This document shows positions 48,601-60,600 of a stretch of DNA of 64,000 bases, piece after piece (the stretch's first letter is position 1; each line of letters opens with the position of its first letter). Under the pieces are notes generated by a model that made no database searches, had not been told where the DNA came from, and saw nothing but the letters and a program-made list of their open reading frames with translations. The stretch comes from Ciona savignyi (lineage: Eukaryota > Chordata > Ascidiacea > Phlebobranchia > Cionidae), in the NCBI GenBank assembly GCA_000149265.1, contig CH002646.1, positions 404,637 to 468,636 on the forward strand, given 5' to 3'. The position numbers and the translations under genes are program-made.

Positions 48601-51600
48601 AAATGTGTATGGTAATCATTTTTGAAATGTGGCATAGATGGACAGGTGGTGTGCTTATCAAGGTTGATTTGTGTGAAAATGTGTATGGTAATAATTTTTG
48701 AAATTTGGCATAGATGGACAGGTGGTGTGCTTATTAAGGTTGATTTGTGTGAAAATGTGTATGGTAATAATTTTTGAAATGTGGCATAGATGGACAGGTG
48801 GTGTGCTTATCAAGGTTGATTTGTGTGAAAATGTGCATGGTTATAATTTTTGAAATGTGGCATAGATGGACAGGTGGTGTGCTTATCAAGGTTGATTTGT
48901 GTGAAAATGTGCATGGTAATAATTTTTGAAATGTGGCATAGATGGACAGGTGGTGTGCTTATCAAGGTTGATTTGTGTGAAAATGTGTATGGTAATAATT
49001 TTTGAAATGTGGCATAGATGGACAGGTGGTGTGCTTATCAAGGTTGATTTGTGTGAAAATGTGTATGGTAATAATTTTTATAATGTGGCATAGATGGACA
49101 GGTGGTGTGCTTATCAAGGTTGATTTGTGTGAAAATGTGTATGGTAATAAGGTTTGAAATGTGGCATAGATAGAAAGGTGGTGTGCTTAGCTTAAGATTA
49201 ATTTAACAGGAAATCAACAAGATCAGGGCTTTCAAAATATTGAAAATATGCTGGAAATTATATAAAAAGACAAATACCTGTAAAGGCTGTACCATAACAG
49301 AAACAACAGAATTTGCGTCTCTAGGTGCAGTTATCCTAACATGAGCTACATCATTATACATCTTCTCGAATTGAGCTTTAATCTTAAAAGACTTTCTGAT
49401 CAATTCCACCTTTTCCAAATGCTCTTTTTTCACGATGATTTTGTAGGATATGACGGATCTACCTTGGACAGCAGGTTCTGTGAAATTAAAAGGTGCTGAA
49501 ATCACACCACACTTATTTAGAGGTATTGGCTATTGCTTAGAAGGGTGCTTGTTCGAAACCAGCTGCTAGTCAGTCAAATTGGAAAGTAAATCAAGGCTGG
49601 ATCTTTACACAAATGTACACCAGTGGAAATGTGTTCGTTTACACACACTGTAATGAAATAAACAACTATTTTTCAGCTTACAAGCATGTGTGTCTGCAAA
49701 AGCTCCGATAACTCAACAGTGAGCACAATCAGAAGTTTGCCCATGTGAAAAATCTCACAGGTTTTCCCATTACCTAAAATAAAACATGAATATCCTACCC
49801 TACACTATTATGACAGATAAGAATCCAAAAATCTCTTTTTGACAGATAAGAATCTTAAAAACATTTTTCCACTTATAGAATAGGTATGAATAGTATATGC
49901 TAAATTAAAATACTTGTATTCGATGCGTTTGGTGCTTTTCGAGCACGATTATTACGCCTCCCAGTAGAGGAAGTCTGTTTTTCCTTAAGACCCGGGTAAT
50001 GCAATGCTACATTGATGGTTTTGCCACTTAATTGTGGAGAGTCTGCTTCACATTTCGCCACCACCCGTTCTGCAACTGTTTGTGTGCTTTGATTAGTGCT
50101 AGTTATATAATCTTTCTATGGAAGTGCAAGGTTTAAATTTCGGAATCCACTCTAGGTGGATCTTTGAATTACATTTAGGATAGACTCCTGGTCCATGGAT
50201 TTTTGGATCACACTTAAAATAGACTCGGGGTTCTTAGATCTTTGGATCACTCTTACAATAAATTCGGGCTCCATTAATCTTTAGACCACCCTTATATTAG
50301 ACTCTGGGTACACAGATCTTTGGATCCTTAGGAAAGACTCTGGGTGAATGGATCTCTGGATCACCCTTATGATAGACTATGGGTCCATGGATCTCTAGAT
50401 CACCCTTAGAATAGACTCTGGGTTCATAGATCTCTGGATCACCCTTTTAATAGACTATGGGTTCATGGATCTCTGGATCATCCTTAGGATAGACTCTGGG
50501 TTCATGGATCTCTGGATCATCTTAGGATGGACTATTGGTAAATAGATCCCTGGATTCCCCTTATAATGGTCTATGGTCCGGCCCGATGGTCTAGCGGTTA
50601 AGTGCGTCGCCTTTCAATCGAAAGGTTGCAGGTGCGAAACTGGTCGCTAGCTAGTCGGTTGTGTCCTTGGGCAAGGCACTTTACGGACATTGCCTGAACC
50701 CAGCGGATTAATGGGTTCTACCAAATTGAAGGAACGTGTCTATCACATACAACACACTGCAATAACTCCGGTAACCCGACGATGGGCGCGAGGTTATCTG
50801 ACGATTGCCCGTGTGATAACCCCTGGGGTTTTCCCATTCACGGGGATAAACATGAATATCCTATCCTATCCTATCCTATGGTCCATAGGTATATGCATAA
50901 TCCTATAAGGTTTGGCGGCCGTGTCCGCTATATTTATTAAATTATATCCTTTTTTTTCTATGACGTGTTTTAATGACTGTTAGTTTTGCCGTCTTTTCCT
51001 ATTCCCATGCCGTTATTTTATTTGCTTGCCATTTTTAAATACTGGGGCAAAAAATGAATAAACTAATAAACTAAACTATAAAATATTCACAACCACACCT
51101 TGATAGTCAGCAAAATAAACAAGGACATGCTCATCAGATCTGTGCAATAGTGTCACAGGCCCACCATCTGTACGCTTTTTACTTTGAAAGAAAAGTTTGA
51201 TTGTGTCGTCTTTAACATCCTTCCCAATGTTTGTCACTCTGACGCAATCACTTCTGCACACAACTTTCGTCTGGAATATTTATATATTTAAAATGATATA
51301 AATTTATATCGAATAATTCCAAATTTTTTATTTGTAATTAATTGTAATTTTGCTTAGGTTTGGCGGCTGCTTCTGTAATATTTATTATTATTTTACTTCA
51401 GTTTTTTTGATGACATGTTTCAACAACTGTTTGTTTTGTTGGCTTTTGCTGGCTGTGTTTCATAATATGTTCTTTGTTTATTTGTTGATAATATAGAAAG
51501 TGAATAAACTCAAAGTTCGGATAGTTGGATTTCCTGCCCAATATGAAATTGCTCCTGGGTCATTAATTTGGTTTTAGGACTATCCATGAGTGCACAGTGA

Positions 51601-54600
51601 TACATATTCAATATATTGTAAAAGTAAGGACTTCTTTTAAATGCATTAGATACCACTGGGTTTAAGGGGTTGTTAGGTAGAAATTAGGATGAGGTAGGAT
51701 ATTCTAGTTAATCATTGTAAATGGAAAAATGCAACTTACATTAGCACACAGTTAATTGTCAGATTACCTAACACCCACTATCAGGTTACTGGAGCCATTG
51801 CAGTGTGATGTTTATGATTGGGATGGTTTTTTAATTTTGGTAAAGTAATTTATTCATTAGATCAAGGCAATGTCTACGAACTGCCTTGCCCACATTCAAA
51901 TCCAACAAACTAGTGATAATTTCAAATCTGCAAACCTTTGGCTAAAAAAGCCATGCATTAACCCACCAAGCTACTCAATCAGAAAAATGCACCTCATACC
52001 CACAGCCAAGTTGCCAGAACTATAACAGTGTGTGAACAATTAAATATAACTTTCAATTTGGATGACTCATTAGATACCACTGGATTGTAGCAATGTTAGG
52101 TGGCTTGCTCAGGTGCACAGCAATACACCTTATGCCCACAGTCGAGTTGCTGGAACTATAACAGTGTGCAAACAATTAGATATAACTTTCAATTTGGACG
52201 ACTCATTAGATACCACTGGGTTGAAGCAATGTAAGTTGGCTTGCTCAGGTGCACAGTAATACACCTCTTGCCCACCCATCACGAATATAAAGTATAGTGC
52301 TTCTTTGATTACATTGAATTACAAGTGACATGTCATGCTTTTTTGGAGATATTACGCTTAATTTATATCGAACCTTTAGAACGCAATCTTCCAGCTTCTT
52401 TTGTTCAATGCCTTTCATAATGGCCCTTATATCTGAAATTGGGAAGAGGTAATGTACATGAGAAAGGCATCGCACTAAACCACCAGACTAACTGGTCCGA
52501 AAAATATTTTCGGATCAATTTATATTTAACAGGGAAACAGGAGTTGTGTTAGCACATGCAAGGCAAAGGAAGGCCTGTGAGTGCTTGCAGGGAAAAAAAT
52601 AAGCTGGTTTCAATCCTGCCACCCTCCGGTTAAAAGCTTCTGGAAAAATATTAGTCCCTTACCTTCTCCATTGTCATAAATCACCATGAATTTTCCCACT
52701 GATATTTTTTCAACATCACCAGGCAAAGATTTGTTAGGACAGCAGTCTTCAATATACATTTCAAGTGTTTCCATACTTGTTTTCGAACTTACCCCCTGTG
52801 TTTTATATAAACTTAAGCGAGGTATCATGATACATCAGCTAGTCAATTGTGTCCTTGGGCAAGGCCCTTAACGGACATTGCCTGAACCCAGCGGAATGAT
52901 GAACTTTAAATTGAAGGAACGTCTAAATCATACACAACACACTGTAATAGCTCCATATTACAAAAAAGTAGATTTCATATTTCAATATTTAATACAACTC
53001 CTATTAATAAGATTGACCAAGTACACAAGAAATTAGCAATCAGATGGGTTTGAACCCTAAACCTTCCAGCTAAAGGCCTGAAAACTACTGTTCTGCCATA
53101 TATCTTTTTAAAATGTCAAATTTATATAGTTGTGTAATTTAAACCAGTAACCAACTATTTAAAAAAAGAAATCTTTCGACTATACATTTATATTGCAGAG
53201 ACTAAAGATAACAGAATGTACATGATTCCATTTTATAAAGATTGCTGTGGTGATTTGAGTGTCCATATACTGGATATACCCTTTTGGATTATAAAATTGA
53301 TTTAAAGTCAAAACAGTAATATTGGTGCTAAAGCTAAGACAGATTTACGGGACAAATTATTGTCATTCTGCCAGGCTTGTGGTATAAGGCAAGGAATTTT
53401 ACCAACGATGCTATATCCACAACTTGTAAAACACATTAAAATAGGAGAAGTGACTGTACCCTATATAAGTAGGCTTTACATCTTAAGCTACATACAGTAA
53501 TACCAACCACATTGGGCATAACCAAGGAATTGTGCAAACAGAATTAAACAAACAAAGTTAATGATTTACCGATACCACAAAGCGATCCTTGAATTGTGTT
53601 GGAAACGGTTTGAAATATGTTTCCAATCGGTTCCCTTCAAAGCAGAGGTCGTCTTTTTCGCCTACTTTTCGGGCAACTGCGACAAAAATATTCTTTTTTT
53701 ATTCTTTTTGTGCATTTTTGCTGAATTTCTTTCAGTTAAGGCACAAATTGTTGAACTATGGTTTAGTAACAGCATGACATATGTGTTGTATTGCTATGCG
53801 TCCTGAAGAGTCTACATGTTCGACTGTTAAGCTCGGTGGGTTAGTGCTTCACTTTCAGCCAAAGGGTTGATTAAAACTGGTTACTTGCTAGTCAGCTGTG
53901 TCCTTGGGCAAGGCACTTAGCAGACATTGCCTGAACCTAATGGAGTTGTGGGTGCTACAAAATTAAAGGAATGTCTGAATTATACGCAGCAGCTCCGATA
54001 ACCCAACGGTGCGAAGGCAATTACACGGGAATAAACATAAATATTCTATATGATAAATCTATGTATTGGTAGGCACATTTTAGTCTAAGCAATCAGTCTT
54101 AGCAGAATCAAAGTTCACAATAGGGTGCTAGGTGTTTATATATAGACAAGGGTACATTTACCCCAGTCCATATTACAGTGCCTGCAACAAAGTACCAAAA
54201 CATCCAATACACAAATTGCTATTTTCAGGGCATTGTGCAGTTCTGTTGTATTTCTCCAGTTATTAACACAGTGAATGTTTTATACTCCGAGGGTTTGAAT
54301 AAATTACAAAAAAAACAAACCATCTGGTGTTTGCATTTTATCCAAAAATTTTGATCAAAAACTTAAAAAAATAGTGTTCAAGACACTACCTAAGTAAAAG
54401 CTTATTATTATCGGGAAAATTAATCGACAAAATTGACCCCAATTTTTCACCCACCCTGCGCGTCGACAAAAACAACCAAAACCCCGTCCCTCACTTTGCA
54501 CAACATGTACACCTCACCCCCACTGGAACGCCGCTCGTTTTCGAAGAAAAGCTGGAGACTCTGGTTGGACGCGCTCTCTGGTACATTTTGTACCAAAACG

Positions 54601-57600
54601 CATCTGAAAAATCGACAAATGATTTAAAGGGGGGGTAATGTTTGTCATTTTTCTGATTGAATAGCTTGGTGGATTAGTGCATTGCCTTTCAGCCGAAGGG
54701 GTGCAGAATCGAAACTGGTCGCTAGGTTGTATCCTTTGGCAAGGCAGTTTTTGCCTGAACTCAATAAAATGATGTGTTGTACAAAATTGAAAAAGCATCT
54801 GAATCATACACAACACACTGAAATAGCTCCGATAACCTGGCGGTGGATGCAAGGTGATTTGACGATTACCTGTAAAATAAGCATAAATATCCATCCTTTA
54901 AAACCCCTTTCTTTCTAAACTACTCTAATATACATATTGCCCAGGAATACAATAAGCAGCAAGGGTAAGGATTGAACAGAGAACCCATTCAAGGTAAAAC
55001 AGGATAAAAAATACCTATTAGCGTAGTTACAGAGCCCCGCTTCAGCGGCTAAAAGATCCTCCCATGTCCTTGCCTTTGCGGATGATACTTGCTCAGATTG
55101 CTCCGGAAATTTATTTTTTCTTCTTGGCTCACGACGCGCATTAGAGAATTGTGGTCCTTGAAGCTCCTGTCCCTGTGTTTCCGGCACGCCACTGTGTCTC
55201 CGGTTGTCTAAGCAAATGATAAGTGTAAATTTTTATGAAGGTGGAACAAAATTTGATTGTAGAACTTATGAAAAAGAATAATGGGAAATGACCCTAGGTA
55301 AACTTATCCTAAACCTAAAAGGGAAACTTATCCTAAACCTGAAAGGGAAACTTATCCTAGACCTGACCTCAACATTAATCCCAGAATTTACCTTAACTCT
55401 ACCTCCAAACACTACAGTAATCCTTATTCCTCAACCTATATTTAAAAAAAAAAGAAAATATAATAGACTGGACAACTAACGAGAAAAATAGAGGGAAAAT
55501 GTCAACTAAAACTGTGAGTTGGAAAGTAAACCTGACCCAACAATAACCTTCACCCCAGAACTAAACTTTATTCTACCACCAGCCTAAACACTCATCCTAT
55601 AACCTTAATCTATATTTTAGTTTGCAGTTTCCCTCATTGCCTACTTCTCTCTCTTCCACCTTTCAGTTATCCCCAATAGATCAATGTAGTATTAGATTAA
55701 TAGTATTATAAATTATTGCTTCACCTTGTGCCAATTACTACAACACAAAGTACAACAAACAAAGTTTAAGGGAAAATCTATTAAACATTTATGTCAAGGT
55801 AATTAGTCAAAGAAAACACCAAAATCAGCTTCTATTCAATTGTTTCTTGGACCCACTCTGTGGATGTTTTATCATATGTTTGACTAGTTTGAAAAGGGAT
55901 TCGTGCAAAACTGATTAAAGCACTGCGTCTTCTGAAACTTCTGAAAAGTTATAAGGTAAGGTACCATTTGGTGGCCTGGGTTCTAAAATGGTACTACTAA
56001 ATTAAAGGAACATGTGAATCATACAAAATACACTGAAATTTCTCTGGTAAACCGAATACGTAACACAGTCTGATGATTTTCCCTGTAATAATTACCATTG
56101 AGTTTTCCCATTTACTGGGTAAAACATGAAACTCTTATCCTATCAAAACCACACTAATCCAACAAGCTTATTGGTGGTAATTAAACGATTTCCAGCAATT
56201 TTCCATTAACACGAATAAAACATGAATATACCCTATCAAAACGACTAGCTAATCAGTTGGTAATTAATCAAGGCAATTGTTGTAGAATAATAGTTAAACA
56301 CAAGTGCAGCAATATTCCATGCCAACTGTTGTAGGATAATAGTTAAACACAAGTGCAGCATTATTCCCATGCTAACTGTTGTAGAATAATAGTTAAACAC
56401 AAGTGCAGCAACATTCCATGCCAACTGTTCTAGAATAATAGTTAAACACAAGTGCAGCAATATTTCCATGCTAATAAATAACAGCACCTACCATTTCTCC
56501 TTTTAGCATTGTTTCTTGGTTGTTCTCGGTATATGACTCCTTGTGGTCTATATTGGTTGTCTTGGGGTGCGTTAAAATTGGTGCGCACATGATCTATCTT
56601 CTGCAGTAGCTCTCTTGCTATTAAACGAAAGGCTAAATTTTTGTTTTCTACTTGGGAAAATGCAGGGATATCACACAGGCAATTGTCATATCAACACTAG
56701 CCAACTGTGCATCTATAGAAGCTACTGCAATGTGGTATATATTTAAACGTTAAACCATGAAATTACCAGATTTAGGAAATACCGCATTAGTTTATATACC
56801 AGATTTATTTCATAGTGATAATCAATACTTTTGAATACAGAAGTTTTAATCGCTTGAAATGTACCTGAAGGGTAAAAAAACATTTGTATGCTAAACTGAT
56901 TAAAAAATCATATTGCATATATTTTCATGTAGGTTTGATAAACAACAATTTGTAATCTTGATTAACTTTTTACAATTACATATCAATTAAATAAACAAAA
57001 CAAATTTTATTGCACCTTAAGCATTTAATTTCAAATTGTTAACAATCAAAAATATTATCAAATAAATTCCCATTTAAATTTAGCGTTGATTCTCGTACTG
57101 AAAATGAATGATTATCTTATTTATATATAACACAGTGCAATAACTTCGGTAAAACCGCTCTGGTAATCTAATGGTGAGTGCAGGGTTATCTGATGATTTT
57201 TAGTGTGTGTGTTTCCATTAACTTGGATAAAACATAAATATTTTGTATTATACATGATTGTTCTATTCTATCTAAATCAACTAGTCAGTTGGTACTTAGT
57301 CAAGGCTATTTTTGTAGAATAAAAGTTGAACAAAAAGTGCAGAAATATTGGATGGAGTTATGTAATACCTTCATCTTTGTCCAATTGAATTCTGATTTTT
57401 TCATCCGTATTTACATAGGATCCATGGTTTTAGTGCTTCCATGGCTGATTTCTATAGTGCAATAAGCAGTAATTCTTTTATTTCTATGATATTGGCCTCC
57501 TGTGACACTTTTAAAGTTTTAGTCATTCATATTTGATACACAAATCAACATTGATAAGCACACCACCTGTCCATCTGTGCCACATTTCCAAAGTCCCTAC

Positions 57601-60600
57601 CATATACATTTTCACACAAATCAACCTTGATTAGCACACCACCTGTCCATCTGTGCCACATTTCCAAAGTCCCTACCATATACATTTCCACACAAATCAA
57701 CCTTGATATGCACACCGCCTGTCTATCTATGCCACATTTCCAAAGTCCCTACCATATGTATTTCCACACAAATCAACCTTGATATGCACACCGCCTGTCT
57801 ATCTATGCCACATAAGTTACTAATAAAAAGTTAAAGTTATTAATATTATGTTAATTAATAAAAATATCAACACTGAAACACTGACATGGGTGGTAAATAA
57901 TTAATAAAAATATTAACACTGAAACACTAACAATAATATGGTAAATAAAGTAATTAATAATAAAGTAACCAATAATTGGTTAATTAAAGCTACTAATAAA
58001 AAGTTAAAGCTATTAATATTATATAAATAAAAATATCAACACTGAAACACTTATATGGGTGGTAAATAAAGTAATTAATAATAAAGTTACTAAACAGTGG
58101 TTAATTAAAGTTAGTAATAAAAAGTTAATTAAAGTTATTAATATTATATAAATTAATAAAAATATCAACACTGAAACACTGACATGGGTAGTGAACTGCA
58201 CTTTGAAGAATGGTCGCGGTGTGTTCAGGAAACATTTTACGAATTCAATCTCTCCAAATCTATAACATCAAACTCAAATTTATTTCCACAACGCTTTGTA
58301 GCAGAAACAGACAGTATACTCTGTGTATGAGATATACCAAGAGTGATTAGGTAACCAATCTAATAGTTTCTAAAAAAATATAATATAAAAAAAATATATA
58401 TTGCCTGGACCCAGCGGGATTAATGGATTCTAACCAAATTGAAGGGAACGTGTCCATACACAACACACTGTATTAGCTCCGGTAACCAGACGGTGGGCGC
58501 GAGGTTATCTGACGATTGCCCGTGTGTTAACCCCCTTGGTTTTTCCACTCACGGGGATAAATATGAATATCCTATTCTATCCTAAGGGCCACTCAAAAGT
58601 GGTTTCCAAAATGGTGGTGGTTCACACATGGTTGACACTTTCTAATTATTATAGAGCCTTGTGTTAGAGTTTGATTGACAAGGCTATTTTAGTAAGTTTC
58701 ATATTTCGCTTTAATTTTGATGGGTCTATTTAAATACCTTTTATCAAGGCAGCGATTCCTAAAAATAGAGCTCAGGTGCAAAGTCACACAAAAATTGATC
58801 AGGCCAGGGTTCGAACCTAGAACCTCTGTTGCATGATTTCAATGTTTAAACCTCCACACTACTTAGGTGGTTGTAATTACCTGCCCATATGCTGTCTTAT
58901 TGCGAGTTCATTTTGACAGAACTCTGTCGAAACGCCGCAACAATACAGTCTTCTCTGCTTTGTGAGTTCACCAGAAAAGGAATTTTTTCTTTCTTCTGTA
59001 GGTATTAATGTTCATGTGCGGATAAATATTACAATATTTATAATTTATACAAAAGAGTATGTGATTATTAGATTACCTCCCAAATGCGTAAAAGCATTCT
59101 TACATTGGTAACTGTCACATTATTTACTGCAGTTGTGGGTTTACCAACTCTATTGCAGTGTGTTGGATATGATTTAGTTGTTCTCTCAAGTTAAGAAAAA
59201 CACTTTAATCAACTGGATTCATGTAATATAGGCTAACTGCCTTGTCTACTGACACAGCCAAATAGCTGCCGACCAGTTTCGATCCCACAATGTTTCGGGT
59301 TAAAGGCAACACACTAACTCACTCAGCTATTTAGCTGCACCATATAGAGCATGGTTGGTGAATAAATGCTGCACTATTGATTGCTTATCTCACATAATGC
59401 CCACTTAATGTGAAATGATAGCTATGCTTTAACATATTAGTCAGCGCTCTCACAAATTTTAATTAACAAATTACTAAAAGTAAACTCATACTTATGCCTG
59501 AGTTTCCACAGCTGTGCACTTATTTTTTTCACTACTTTGAACAATTTAAACCAGACTAGAAGTGGGATTAAAACCAGTCACTGGTCCTTCGACAAAGCAC
59601 TTAACAATGTTACCTGTAACCAATAAATAGCGGTAAATTCTTACAAAGATAAAGAGACTTACCTTGCACATTACCCCGCCTGGCAAGGTTATCTTCACTC
59701 TGTGCTCTAGTAAAACCAGAGGCCTGCTGATTGTAAGTATCTGCGAAAAATAGTGGAAAATTAAATACTTATAGTTTGAATGTTTATTTAAATTCAAAAA
59801 CGGAAAGCATGTAATTAGAAAAAACTAGCTGAACAATCAGAATGTTATTTTGAATAGTTTATTACATTCAAGTCATGGTTAATCCGACTACATAGCTTGA
59901 TGGATCCAACCACATATCTTGGTGGGTTAGTGCGTCGCTTTTCAGTCGAAGGGTTACAGGTTTGGAACTGGTTGCTAGCTATACAGTTGTGTCCATGGAA
60001 AATGCACTTAACAGACATTGCCTGAACCCCACAAATAAATATGTTCTACCCAATTGAAGGAACATGTGAATTATACACAACACGTTGCAATAGCTCCGGA
60101 AACCCGACGGTGGGCGCGAGGTGATCTGACGATTGCTTGTATGTTAACCCCTTTTAGTTTTCCCATGAATATTCTATCCTATATAATGCCAAATGTTAAA
60201 ATGTCAGTACTAGTCACACTTTACAGCAGACTTTTCTTCTAAGCTTTATTTTTTTCTAAATTATTGTAATCTGGNNNNNNNNNNNNNNNNNNNNNNNNNN
60301 NNNNNNNNNNNNNNNNNNNNNNNNNNNNNNNNNNNNNNNNNNNNNNNNNNNNNNNNNNNNNNNNNNNNNNNNNNNNNNNNNNNNNNNNNNNNNNNNNNNN
60401 NNNNNNNNNNNNNNNNNNNNNNNNNNNNNNNNNNNNNNNNNNNNNNNNNNNNNNNNNNNNNNNNNNNNNNNNNNNNNNNNNNNNNNNNNNNNNNNNNNNN
60501 NNNNNNNNNNNNNNNNNNNNNNNNNNNNNNNNNNNNNNNNNNNNNNNNNNNNNNNNNNNNNNNNNNNNNNNNNNNNNNNNNNNNNNNNNNNNNNNNNNNN

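Noticed and set aside
54384..54640. A stop-free + strand frame of about 80 codons (with VFEEKLETLVGRALWYILYQ) that looks coding
   Set aside because: The complementary strand carries PARP14-like exon 7 (54455-54603), with good splice sites, correct phase on both sides and an RRM pattern. The + frame is its shadow.
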